In this document: positions 25,401 through 36,369 of the stretch, one piece after another
How positions within the stretch are numbered: the stretch's first letter is position 1
Layout of the letters: each line of letters opens with the position of its first letter
Assembly (NCBI GenBank): GCA_030272585.1
Contig: BSYQ01000011.1
Coordinates: forward strand, 2,542,001 to 2,606,000
From: Bryopsis sp. KO-2023
Taxonomy: Eukaryota > Chlorophyta > Ulvophyceae > Bryopsidales > Bryopsidaceae
Direction: 5' to 3'
Length of the DNA: 64,000 nucleotides
Translations under genes and position numbers: made by a program
Notes under the pieces: generated by a model
What the model saw: the letters and a program-made list of their open reading frames with translations, nothing else
What the model was told of the DNA's origin: nothing
The model's database searches: none

Positions 25401-25697
25401 CCTTTTCAGACATTTGTTCGAGCCACAAATCCTTTTAGGTTTTTACCAGATCACCATAGCTCGATCAAGGCACACAACTACATTTTCTTTCGGTTCCTGG
25501 TACGCTGAGATAGGACCAATGTTTGGCTGGTTGGTAGCTTTAAACGAAATTGACCCCTGGGGCTAGCCGCCAGTGATCTCGCCAAGCGAGCACAGAGGAA
25601 TACAAATATTGCTGGACGTACCAACATATTGCAAAAGAACAAGCAACACTCCAAGAAGTAAGGCCAACCGCATTGCCATCCCCCTGGCGCCACGCAT
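19402..25697 (-). CDS. Secreted/membrane parallel beta-helix (Pmp-like repeat) protein with multi-pass C-terminus
   Basis: Ten exons in transcription order: 25697-25622, 25369-25111, 24876-24435, 24318-24067, 23839-21914, 21783-21379, 21198-21108, 21015-20529, 20254-19999, 19770-19402; all phases agree and give 1520 residues. The N-terminus is a signal peptide (MRLALLLGVLLVLL). About 18 repeats of the GGAI/GGGV type then follow, as in polymorphic outer-membrane-protein (Pmp) beta-helices. An Ig/filamin-like stretch follows, then a Cys-rich ephrin-receptor-like part (RCFSCPNDTYSF, CPGNARC, LCGSCQDGYGRG). After that come several hydrophobic helices with the conserved-looking YGFLYRAYRREHVYWE. 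Large algal and protist proteins of this architecture are usually annotated as Pmp-repeat or ephrin-receptor-like; their function is unknown and a surface receptor or adhesin is only a guess. The intron after 25622 uses GTACGT. A start at 25679 is also possible. Confidence 0.88.
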
Positions 25698-28316
25698 TGA
25701 GATCGAAAACTCTACCGCCAATTCCCCTCCGTCTTGGTTGATCCAGCGTTGGGAAAGGCAGCCAGGGGCGCTGGTCAGAACGACCTGGGATCGTGCCGAT
25801 GCAAGTGCCGACCAGTTTTAGCTTGTGATGCCTCAGTATGGGGTGACAGAGTTGTCGATGGGCGGTTTAATCGAGAGGACGTCCTCTTGAGACGTCTCAA
25901 GAAACGTCAAAATGGTGAACTTAGTTTCCAAAACAATGCAAATGAAGAGAACGGGTGGTTGGATTTCCAGAGAAAAATCGCTGGGTCCGTCGCAGTTATC
26001 TGCACGCGGAAAACGTCACCGCCAGCATGATGTGGATGCGCGCGACACCACGAGGCATGATACGTGCTTCTTTTGGAACTCTATTAAAGTTTCTTGTTGC
26101 TCCTCAACCGTTCTCAGGCAGGATTTCGCTTGCATGCACGCAAAGCAACCGCTCCAAGTGCATGGAAGTCAGGCAACTCCATCGGCGTCCTGATCGTTCA
26201 AAGTTGGGACCTCGACGACCGACCGAGTCAGGTTCTCGACGTCCCGACGTCCCATTGTTTCCGTCTGTGCCCGTTCGCGTTCCCGAAAATGGAAGCTACA
26301 GAGTTTCAGTGTAGCAGACGCAAACGTGCCTCTTCTGCGATCCCTTTCCCAGAATCATGAGAACCTCTCTCAGTGTAGTAGATGCAAGCGCGGTTCTTTC
26401 GTGATCCTTTCATCAGAAGCTGTAGAGAGTATGAGAGTTTCAGAAAATATTGAAGGTGGAAGGTAAAGGAAACAAAATCCGTCGTGGAAGACTCCTTTTT
26501 AGTGTCGCCCCCACTGAAGAGGAGTTTTGGATAGGCTTCCGATGAAAAAAAACGAGTTTCGAGTTCGATATCTCCCTGGCTGTTGAAGGAGTCTCCTTCG
26601 CACTCAGGCGAGGCTATTTCAGCCACACCTCAGTATTGTTTTGAAAGAGAAAATCGCGCACGACGGAAAGAAAAACGAATTGCCTCTGGCTACCCTAGAA
26701 GTCTTGCGTCTACGACAACGGGGACAACCGGTTTCCGTAGCACAACCTGTATCGAACGAAGTCTCCTTCACGAATGGGACGTCGAGACGTCGAGAACCTG
26801 GCTCGCTCGCTCGTCGAGGTCAAGTTTGAAGGGTCAGCAAGCAAGCAAATAATGATGTGGACGCCAACGTCGGCCAGCCTGACTTTTTGCACGCGTTTTG
26901 GTGGAATCGGTTCCAAACCCTGTGACGATTGACGACTAAGGATTGCACTCTTTCGAATCTTGAGACGCGCATGCTCAAATTCTGTCCAGGTTGATGGCCA
27001 GGGGTTTGGCTTCTTCCAGCCACCATCCTAGAGGTAGGTGTTGTGAAAAAGAGGAGTGGCAATCACAATGTGTTCGATAATTAAACTGTGTGATGTAAGT
27101 GAAGGTAGGAAATTCCCAAGTACTGGGTGGTTCATGATCACATTGTTATATATTCTAGAAGCCAACAAAAAATCACAGAAAATTCAGGGTTGAGTGAAAA
27201 GTTGTACATTTTTTCTCACATTTTAGTTCCCACTAGAGGTGTCCCTGTGTGTGAATTTCGATTCACCCAAATGTGAACTTTCGATGTGGACTACCGACAA
27301 CAGCTAACATAGGTGTTAGGTAATTGATCAGTTTGGTTGAAAAAGTGTGGTGTTTCGCATGCTTGACAGAAACTGGGGAAAGCACATAACGGAACTTTGT
27401 GGAACTTTGGACAACTCTTCGTGTTTCAGTGTTGGTGAATTTTTTCTAGGATGTTTTCCTGTCACCCCAAAGTCTGTGCACGCATGTCGTTCCAACTTGG
27501 GTTAAAAAAATGGGGTTAGAAGTAGCATATTGCGTGGAACTGAATCTGTTTGCAAGGAAATGCACGAATGTTATTCATCAGCACTCACACTGATCCAGGC
27601 TGTTTCCAAAAGTTTTTGTTTTCGTTTACAAGTCCAATAAGACAAAAAATAAGGATGCACTCCCCACAATCCAATTTTCCCCATCGATCGGGGAACGAAT
27701 CTGAAATGAAGAGAATATTACCCAGAACATTACTCAATCTCAGGGATAAAAAGAAAAGAAAAAGAAAATCTTTAGGGGAATTAGGAACTGAGATCTCTCT
27801 CCACAAGGGACGATTTTTTCTTGCAGGGGTATAGAGTTTTTCCCTCCTTTTCTTTCGACTCAAACCACCCTCCTTTCTCATTTCCCTTCTCAAATATCTT
27901 ATTTCCCCCATCTTCAGAATTGCCACCCGAATAAACAAAAAATAGAACAGAAAGAGGATTAAAAAAATAGGTCGTCTGTTATAATCATCCTTTCCAAGAA
28001 AAAAAATGAAAGGAAGGTTATGCCAAGGACCTAAATAAAGCCTGATAACAGATTTCAACTTGAAAAACACACGCACACGCATACACACACACATTTTAAC
28101 AGAAAACCCTACCGTCCATTCCAATTCCAAAAAAAAATGCACAAACACGAATACATCTTTTTGCCGAAGAGGTTACACAAAATTCTGTCCTGCATCCCCC
28201 ACCCTTCCAATATACAATCTCGTCCCGATACTCAAAAACAACAAAAAAATACACATTCAATATGTGGCGATTTTTCTTTCTCTTTCTTTTTCAAGATGTT
28301 TTTTTTTTTCTTCTTC
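25698..28316. other. Intergenic region upstream of the beta-helix gene and downstream of nitrate reductase
   Basis: No gene recognised. Two diverged ~55-bp direct repeats (about 26298-26353 and 26364-26418, sharing CAGTGTAG-AGA-GCAA) lie upstream of the beta-helix gene. The minus strand was read specifically for a nitrate reductase FAD/NAD(P)H module; none of its hallmark motifs was seen. Confidence 0.55.
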
Positions 28317-31300
28317 CTACTCCACCAGATCACCGATGTAGTAATCTTTGAGTTGCAATTTGGCATCAGCCGAGTGAATTTCGTCGAACTCGACTGTGGC
28401 ATCGGTTCCACCGACGATGAGAATGGAATCTGCTCCACCTGGATGGTCTTCCAGGAAGGGGGTTCCATCATACACCTTACCATTATGGACAAACCACACT
28501 GAGTCATCCTCAGTATGCTTTTCCACCTCAGCCATGGTGAAAGTTTTCTTGGCTTCATCTGCACACAACACCCAAACACAGTCACTATCTTCAGAACTAT
28601 CCGGAAACCCAACCCAACCTCCACCCTCCGCTTCGATTCCCATATGCACTGAATTTATACCACTTCACAATGCTGGTTTTTGTTCCTCCCCACAGTCAGA
28701 CAGGACCCTCCCTGATGGAAAAACTCACCGTTTTTCGATGCCTCAACCTTGGGGACAGCCACCACCGGAGCACTCGCAGCCTTGATGGCTTGATCTTTGA
28801 TGTTCTGCTCCTCCCTCCATCCGATGCTACCCAGCTCTCCAACTTCGATGGGGGCTGGATGCTGGAACCTCAAACCGATATTGCCTTTAGCATCAGTGTA
28901 AGGATGCACGGGCATCCGGAAGTAGCAATTGTTCATCATGCCCATTACATTCCAGGTAATGTAAGCTGGCTGGCCGTTTTGAGACGAGTCCCAGGAGCGG
29001 AGCAGCACTTCCTTGCACTGAGTGAAGTCGAAAGTATCCACGGTGAGTTCCCAGAAAACCCAGCACCAGTACTTGCCGTAAGGGTTGGGTTTCTCGAAAC
29101 GATGGATGGTGCATTGTCGCCAAGTTTTACCGTCATCCACGGAAACTTCGACGCGAATAATGAAGCGACCACCACCTGGGGAGAGTACAATCCAAATTCT
29201 TTTAAAATCGAAACTGTCTGGACAGGTCTTGAGGAGCCATTGTCGTAGGCAGCATTGAACTAAGAAATAATTATGCATTCTCTCCAAAAAAAAATAAAAA
29301 TTTGTGGAGTTTTCTGTTAAAAGGCAGCAATAATAATATTCATGAATTCAGAGTTTCCGGGACTTCATGGGGAAGATACATGTGAGGATATTTTACCTGA
29401 ATAAGCATATCCTGACATGGTGTATGGCTTGTTCTGGTCCAGATAGACGACTTCATCATGCCAAGGTCTAGCAATGGCGCTGTTGATGTTCAGCTCATTG
29501 ATGATGTACTCAGGCTTGAACCACCAACCTGTCAGACAAACAGTAGAATCTATTTTCAGAAACCTTGGGATGACGACTCAAAAATACACATTAATAATTT
29601 TACATGACCCACAGGGTGAAAAACAGGCCCCCCCAAAAAAAATAAAAAAAAATAAAAAAGACTGGTTTGGATGAAATATTGTGGGCCAGTGTTTGGGAAA
29701 AAATACAAGTTTTTGTTGGAAGTGTATGCAGCAGTGGGGCTATTTTGTAAGGATCCCAAAATTTGTGAGCGGAGATCCACTGGACATATTGGGTCGAAAA
29801 TCTCCTGATTTCTCAAACCTGGCTGTCTACAACAATCAATAATGATTGCTTAGAAACTGACCCCTCCTGGCAAAAGGTGGCTTTAATCGCTTGCTTGTGC
29901 ACTAAACCCCAAACCAAAAAACCCAACACTGTGGTCCCTTCAATAGGATGTTTTCAAAGAGGCAAAAAGACGTACGCAACAAAAAGGACACTAGTTCTTT
30001 TCTTCGAAACAATGTCTCCATTCATGCTTTCGTTTTGATCGTTTCTGTTTGCCTCCGCATTGTTCTGTAGTTGCTGTTGAGACGAAAATTCTGGGCAGGG
30101 CTGGAGATCCTCAGGCAAACTGCAAATTGTTCTGTTAGATTTTTTCCACCGCCCTTCTTCCCTTTCAACACCAATTTATTCATGTCGGCATGTATCCCCC
30201 ACCTTCAGACTTGGCCAAGGCTTCATCCACATGTGGAGGCAGCACTCGATTGTCGTGGTAGTGGTAGAAATTGTTGGACTCCTCCTTGGTGACCGTGATC
30301 TCAGACAAAAACTTGACCATGCGCCCACCGATAAAGCCAGGGATGATCATTCGCACCGGGAACCCGTGGTCCGGCACCAACCACCTCCCGTTTTGCTTGT
30401 ACGCCAGCATGACGTCGTTGGAAGGGTCCATCGCGTGGGCGAGCGACAGCGAGGTGCCGTACGAGCCATCCTCTCCCTTGGGGAGCTCGCCCTTGGGGCC
30501 CCGGAAGCAGACGAAGTTCGCGCCCTTGTCGGGGCCGTAGACCCCCACGTGCTTGAGAACGTCGCAAAGCCTCACGCCAGTCCAGTAAGTGCAAGACGTC
30601 GCGCACGGGCCCCAGTTGAAACCGATAGACTTTTTGATCATGTTTTCCTCCTTGCGTCGGTTGCCGGCGCAGGTGACAGTAACTGGGACAGTGATTGACG
30701 GGAACTTAACGATTTCGTCCATGGTTAGGGAGATGGGCTTATCCACGAGTCCGTTGATTTCGACACGGTGAGTTTTCCAGTTGAGCTTGGGGGCGGCACC
30801 ATGGTTTCGGACCTTCAATGGCAAAGTCAAACGTTGAAAAGAGTTTCGCTGTTTTCTTGAGACGTCGACAGGGAGCAACGGCAAAGGGGGTAAGTCGAAA
30901 GGGGGGAGTCTTGCAATAAGAGTGAGAAAACGTCAATCACAGCGACCCTCGCGGGAGGCCTGCTGAAGGTTTCACCTTCAGCTTGAAACGAGAAAAAGTG
31001 GCGGAAACGAGCAGACATGTTTCGGAGGGAGGGCAAGGTCAGCTGTTGAGAAACCACACGCACCAAATGCAACGACACTGGCGTGATGAAACCGCGGTCC
31101 ATCAACAAGTTCATTGGGGGCTCGCAGTTGAGGGGGTGTCGGCCCGTCAGACGCAAGATCGCCTCGTGCCTGGGGATCCATGAGTCCGGCGTGTCGGCGT
31201 CCTTCGGGTCAATAACTTCGGCGGGCTCGTGGAGCTTCCATTCCTCGGTTCCCTTGGAGAGGGGCTTCTGCGGGGGAGCCCCGAGCTCATCTTCAGCGAG

Positions 31301-31318
31301 GGTGGCAGCGGAAGGCAT
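28317..31318 (-). CDS. Nitrate reductase lacking the FAD/NAD(P)H module (Mo-pterin, dimer, cytochrome b5 only)
   Basis: Would reduce nitrate to nitrite at a molybdopterin centre in the cytosol. Exons: 31318-31064, 30812-30203, 29528-29397, 29175-28729, 28558-28317; phases agree and give 561 residues. The N-terminus has DSWIPRHEAILRLTGRHP, typical of plant nitrate reductase. The Mo domain has the cofactor Cys at about 133 (TCAGNRRKEENMIKKS) and PDHGFPVRMIIPGFIGGR. The dimer domain follows (YTMSGYAYSGGGRF). Cytochrome b5 spans about 487-558 with both heme His (DHPGG ~520, EIHS ~543). The frame ends with IGDLVE then TAG, where plant enzymes (about 860-920 residues) continue into hinge 2 and the FAD/NAD(P)H reductase. 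About 1 kb downstream holds no such exon. Electrons would need a separate reductase, or a distant or missing exon exists. The gene is divergent from the RRM gene. Confidence 0.92.
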
Positions 31319-31862
31319 CGTTTCGATATGTGGCTTCTTTGTGGGTTACCCAACGCGCGTGGAAAGAAAACGGGAGGGTGAAAAGAGGAGGATGGGATGT
31401 AGGTTGAGTATGAAGTCTGGAGGGGGCAACTGGTACAAGGCCTCGATAGTCAGGTTGGAGGGGAATGTGGCTGCTCCCACCGCGACCCGACCCGTTCGGT
31501 GGGACGGTTGGCTGGACTTGAGGCCATCGTACGTAAGAAAACAAAGGGGCCAGCACGGCTGCTCGACGGAAAAGAATCCCGAAAGGGAGGGTGGTCGGAA
31601 GGGCCATTTTTGGTGCTGGTTCTACACCCCTCCCCCCAAATTTCGTCTCGTTCTTTTTAAATGGAGCGTTTTTGATGGGGTTGCTTTTTTCTCATCCAAA
31701 TTCAAAATGGGAGCGTATCGAGTTGGTAAGTTTGACCAAAGAGGGATGAAAGGAAGGAAAACAAAATTCGTCCAGTTTTTCCGGCACGGGTGATTTTTCC
31801 TTCTACCGTTTCGAGAAGAGCGGCAGAAACGTGTGGAGGGAAGTGGCGGAGCGACGAGAAAT
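31319..31862. promoter_or_regulatory. 544-bp divergent promoter region of nitrate reductase and RRM gene
   Basis: The start codons of two oppositely transcribed genes are 544 bp apart, so their promoters must lie here or overlap. No TATA box or known nitrate-response site could be assigned with confidence. Confidence 0.6.
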
Positions 31863-33038
31863 ATGGCTGCGGATGGTTTTGTTGGGATGATGGAGAAGGG
31901 GGATCACGACAACCGGGGCTCGATTCGTTACGTCAAGCGGGAGAGGGAGGAAACTCAGCCGGGCGTGGTCGAAACGGCGTCGACGAGGATTTTCGTCGCC
32001 AACTTGCCTTGGGAGACAACCTGGCAAGAACTGAAAGACTACTTCGCCAAGATAGGCCCCGTGCAATACGCCGACGTTCTGAGGGAAGGCGGGAAAGAGG
32101 GCCGGTCGAAGGGTTGCGCTATCGTGGATTTCGTTTTGAGCGAGGACGCCATGAAAGCCATACGAATGTCGAACCGAACGGAGCTGAAAATCAGTGGGCG
32201 CTTGATATATTGCCGAGAGGATGCGAAGGATTACAACGCGCGCGTGCAAGCGGGGTTGGCGAACAAGCGTTTCAGGCCTAACGTGGGAGGATACCAATCT
32301 CGAATCAGGGATGTGTATTGGGGTGGCGTTCGACCGGGAAACGGAGGTTATTATCCAGGGGCAAGCGAAAGAGGGATGTATCAATACGCTGGGATGCGAG
32401 GGTACAGGCAGAGCCCTCCGAGCAAAGTGCCTCCTTCGTTCGCGGACAGTTGGCCCGACTCTTGCCCAAGCACCGTCGCCACGATCGGACGCAAAGTTTT
32501 TGTTTCGAACCTGAGTTTCTCGACGTCCTGGCAAGAACTGAAAGATCATTTCAAAGCAGCTGGCAACGTCCAGTATGTTTTCATCAAATGGGACGACAAG
32601 GGGCAATCGAAAGGATGCGGAACGGTGGAGTTCGAGTCCCCTGGGGAAGCGCTCCGCGCTATCAGCTTGCTGTCGAATTCCACGCTCGGTGGGAGGCAAA
32701 TCATCGTCAGAGAGGACCGGGCTGACACCACCGCGACGTCCATCGCGTCGCTATCTCCCAAGGGGGATGCGTCGGGTGGGTCGCGAGCGAGGGACGTACA
32801 GGTTCAAGTCGTCGTCTACGGTTTGCCATTTTCATACGAAGCCGTGCACTTGATCGACTTCATGCGATCCGCCGGACCGATCGCGAACGCGGAAATCCAG
32901 AAAGGTCCCGACGGGTCGTCGAGCGGTTTCGGCAACGTTTGGTTTGAGACTCCGAGCGGTGCTCGGCGTTCGATCCAAATGTACGACGGTCGCGAATTGC
33001 ACGGACGCATCGTAAAAGTACAACTCGTTGATAGCTGA
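31863..33038 (+). CDS. RNA-binding protein with three RRM domains (GBP2/hnRNP M-like)
   Basis: Single-exon gene of 391 residues. RRM1 at about 42-120 has RNP2 IFVANL and RNP1-like SKGCAIVDF. RRM2 at about 212-285 has VFVSNL and SKGCGTVEF. RRM3 at about 313-390 has VVVYGL and SSGFGNVWF. The RRM1-RRM2 linker is rich in Gly, Tyr and Arg. The repeated WQELKDYF/WQELKDHF helices and three-RRM layout resemble yeast Gbp2/Hrb1 and hnRNP M-type proteins, which bind mRNA in splicing or export. The start is the first ATG in the frame; ten in-frame codons upstream lack an ATG. Absence of introns is unusual beside its intron-rich neighbours. Confidence 0.88.
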   Translation: MAADGFVGMMEKGDHDNRGSIRYVKREREETQPGVVETASTRIFVANLPWETTWQELKDYFAKIGPVQYADVLREGGKEGRSKGCAIVDFVLSEDAMKAIRMSNRTELKISGRLIYCREDAKDYNARVQAGLANKRFRPNVGGYQSRIRDVYWGGVRPGNGGYYPGASERGMYQYAGMRGYRQSPPSKVPPSFADSWPDSCPSTVATIGRKVFVSNLSFSTSWQELKDHFKAAGNVQYVFIKWDDKGQSKGCGTVEFESPGEALRAISLLSNSTLGGRQIIVREDRADTTATSIASLSPKGDASGGSRARDVQVQVVVYGLPFSYEAVHLIDFMRSAGPIANAEIQKGPDGSSSGFGNVWFETPSGARRSIQMYDGRELHGRIVKVQLVDS

Positions 33039-34632
33039 GGGTATGGGGGCGAGGTTGCCATCGACAAAACCCGAAAGGAAAAAAAAAGAAAGGGCTGAAA
33101 CTAAAAATGGAAAGATTGTGGGGGTTGAGGAAAGGGCACAACCGCCAGAAACTGAAAAAGTTGGATTTCTGGTGGAGGACAATTTTGGAAGGGGGAAGGA
33201 AAACAAAGAAAGTTAGAAAAAAAGGTCGTTCGTCTGAAAGGGGGGGGGGGGTATTCTTGGAAAAAATACCACAAAAAGGTGGGAGAAAATATATTAGTGA
33301 ACCTCTGCACCTGTTTGGGTAGGGTTTGTGTTGAGAATAGGAAATTGTTGGAGGGTGGAGGGGAGTTTGACAGGATTTTGGGCAAACAGTTGCGTTGATG
33401 TTTTGAGAAGAGAAAAAAAAATAGAAAAAGAAAAGAAGAACTAAAATTGAAACGGCATTCCCCTTCTTTGGCTTGTTTGGTGTAGGATTGGTTCCAAATG
33501 GTCGTGGTGTGTGTTTGGGGGTGGGGGGTGCTGGCAAGGTAGTCGTGGTGTTGGTGTTGGTGGGTGTGTTGTGAGACTGGGAAGAGGGGAGAAAAAAAGA
33601 GTGAGAGTGTGGGAATGTAGGTGTGATCAATCCAGATAAAGTGTGTAAAGTGTGATGTCTCATGGGAAGAAGGAGAGACAAAAGAAGCAGAATCCAGTTG
33701 GCGAGGGTTGAATATTGCTCGTACTGTTTAGAACCAGCCTTTCTTGTCGAAAGGGTGGGTTGTGGACTTGGATGACTAATTTCTGGTAATGCTTGTGTGT
33801 ATTTGGGGTCTGTCTGGTGTGGGGGTCGGTGTTGGTTGCGTGAGGTGTGGTTGAGAAAATGACTTGTGTGTGTGTGTGTGGTCCTGCTGGTGGTGTGGGT
33901 ATGAACCCAGCGATGTACTCAACAGAAGTGTGGTTAGGATGGCGGAGGTGGGTGGTGAGTGGTTGGGGGATGTCTGGAACAACTACAAATGTCTAGCAAA
34001 CCTTGGTTAGGCTGTTTTTCCTCCTCTGGGGTCAGTCAGCATTTCGGGTTTTGGTGGAGGATCGAGGTTTGGTGTGACTTGGCATCAGCGATGTTGTATG
34101 TGAGATGGTTCGGTGGCGGTCGAGGAAATCTTCCAACTCAGAAAAGGTTCAAACTGACGAAAAAGCCCATGAAGCTCTGGCGAAACAGGGGTTTGACGCC
34201 AACAGAATGACATGATTTCACCGGACAAGATAACTCTGCCACCCATCAGACCATTGGGTAGCCCAAGGAATTTCGCCGCCTCCACCCCCAGAGAAGGGCA
34301 GAATGCAGAGCGGATATGTGCACATGCCTTGTGTGTTGGTTCAGTGGATTGCTGCTGAGTTGTTTACTTGGGAACAGAAAATAGCATTTGCTTTCAACTC
34401 ACATAAGATTGAGTTTCCGCAAGTGCTCTTCTTTGGTAAATGCAACGCAGCAATATGGTGGAGCGAGAGAGATAAAAAAAATGTCACAAGATGCAAAAAA
34501 ACAAGCGCAAGGGCAGAAGAAAAGTATGGAAACGTGCACCTTCACATGTCACTTGCACTACAGTGTAATCCTGTTAAGTTAGGTGTGTGTGCGTATTGAT
34601 GCACCAAATTGGATCAATTTTCTTTTGTGGAT
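33039..34632. other. Intergenic, GT-rich low-complexity DNA
   Basis: Contains long TG/GGTG-rich stretches (about 33480-33960), and on the other strand a 273-codon frame that is low-complexity Pro/Thr/Asn/His. No gene is recognised. Confidence 0.5.
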
Positions 34633-34927
34633 TGTAGCATCCAGTTTTCTATTTTGGAGTGTTTGGTTGGATTGGCGAAAGGCCAAGGGACTTCAATTTT
34701 TTCAACCGTTTTTCTGGACAGACATCGTGACAGTTTCAGACTCCTGCTTGGTCACTCCCTGGGTCTTGAATAAAAAACATCTTGGGAAGACATTTTTTTG
34801 TGCAACCCCTTTATCAACTGCACAACAAAAACTAAAAAATGTGAGAGCTCTTATAAAGAAGAGCCACTTAAATGACTGCCACCCCCAAATAATTCCTAAC
34901 AACTTTTATAAAAACCTCCTGCAAGCT
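34633..34927 (-). repeat. Dispersed repeat A, copy 2: duplicated ABCA last exon
   Basis: Inverted copy of 7948-8239. Read on the minus strand it still encodes [19 protein letters not shown] and a stop, versus [19 protein letters not shown] in the ABCA gene. The rest of ABCA is absent here. It is a duplicated fragment of gene end plus 3' flank, not a working gene. Confidence 0.85.
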
Positions 34928-35436
34928 GACCTTGAGTAGATTGTGGAACTGTGCTCTTTGTTTCCGGTGCAAGGTTTATTTGTTGCAATCAACGTGAGGA
35001 AGATTCGCTGGTTTCGCTTGCCAACAAGTGACATCTGTAACTGAGGAAGCCTGAGGTGTTGAGTTTCGTCAGGCAGGTCTTTATTATGATCATATTTCCT
35101 GTTGCTGTGGGGCAAATTCGATCCATGGCAAATTCTTTGTTCTCCAGTTCTGTATTCATCGTGTCCCGCTGATTTCGACCAACAACGACTGCCGCGGCGT
35201 CGGCGAGCTCAACGAAACTGCGTAACTTACCTTGAACGCTACAGTTTGGAAAGACGATATGCACCTCAAAGATACACAGAGCCAGCATCGCAAACGGTAA
35301 AGAAGGGTTCTCCATCCCAGCATGCTGCCAGCCGCCACCAGGGTTTGATCCAGCGTTCCTGTGAAAATGTATACCGGTACGCCCAGCAACCAGAACAAAA
35401 CCAACCGAGGTGGTGCGCTAATAACAACAATCTGAG

Positions 35437-36369
35437 AAAAACAAGCCAGAAACCAGGGGGGGAAGCCCCACCCGATTCCTTCAAAGCAAACGTCAAGTTG
35501 AAAGCAACCTCAAGTTCGTGGACGAGGGAAGACAAAACTCAGTTGGCGGCGGCGGAGGCCTTTTTCTGTTTTTCCCTTGAACCACGGGGCTCCTTTTCAC
35601 CATTGGGTGTTTTTCAGTGATCGAAGCTTGATCGATTGCTTGCTTGCAGGATTTGCACGAAGTTCATGAAAGAGCATGTTTGCGCAAACGCCAACTTCTT
35701 GCAACTTTAGCTTTGAATTTACGAATATCCGGGCATCAGCCCAACCTAAATTTAGAGTGTAAGCAAACGGGAAGGAAGGAAAGCCAAGAAAATCTGTGGA
35801 TACGAATGAAGGCCACAAAGAGAAAAGAAAAAACCCCAATAAAGCCTAAGAATCCGAGGATACCGTGGAAGTGGCGTTTCAGAGGTCTTGGGGTTTTTGA
35901 ACCAAGTGGGATATTAAATTGGTTTTCGCACATATCGTGGAGAAACGATTCTGACCGGATCCGCAGAGTGGATTGTCGCGCCTAGGGCTACGATTCGGGG
36001 GGGGTACGAATCCTCCGCTCCACATTTTCATTTTCACACAACCCTGCAGAAGCAGCCCTCAGAAAGACTGCCTCAGCTTCTGCAGTCTTTCTTTCAAACG
36101 AAGTTTAATAAAATACCTACTCATGAATTGATGGAGGTTGTTCGACTTTCTTTTCTCCACCAAGGGGTAATTAATCGATTCTGACCGCTGTGGAGCAACA
36201 AGTTTTTGTGTTTTGTTCCTGGCTGGGGAGCTTGTACGTACTGACGTAAGATTCGCTGATGAAAACATCAAAGCGAGCTGGACGTTTCTTCTTCAAACAC
36301 ACTCACACCTGGCTGGCACCCCGGCTGGCACAGCCTGATGTCTCCCCTGTACCGACATCAGAGGGGTCA
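35437..36369 (-). repeat. Dispersed repeat B, copy 2
   Basis: Inverted counterpart of 10027-10993, including the same CTGCAGAAGC/GCTTCTGCAG stem-loop near 36050-36095. It lacks 17 bases present in copy 1, between short CCTTC direct repeats. Copies A' and B' lie close together here, but their order is not that of one simple inversion of 8-11 kb. Confidence 0.8.

Noticed and set aside
27585..28148. 187-codon minus-strand frame downstream of nitrate reductase, tested as the missing FAD domain
   Set aside because: No RxYTPTS-type FAD motif, no NAD(P)H-binding motif; composition is that of intergenic low-complexity DNA.
32860..33681. 273-codon minus-strand frame
   Set aside because: Low-complexity Pro/Thr/Asn/Ser frame over the RRM gene end and GT-rich DNA; no splice signals or family.
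7948..36369. One large inverted duplication covering A and B
   Set aside because: The order of A and B is permuted between the two sites and the intervening DNA does not match.
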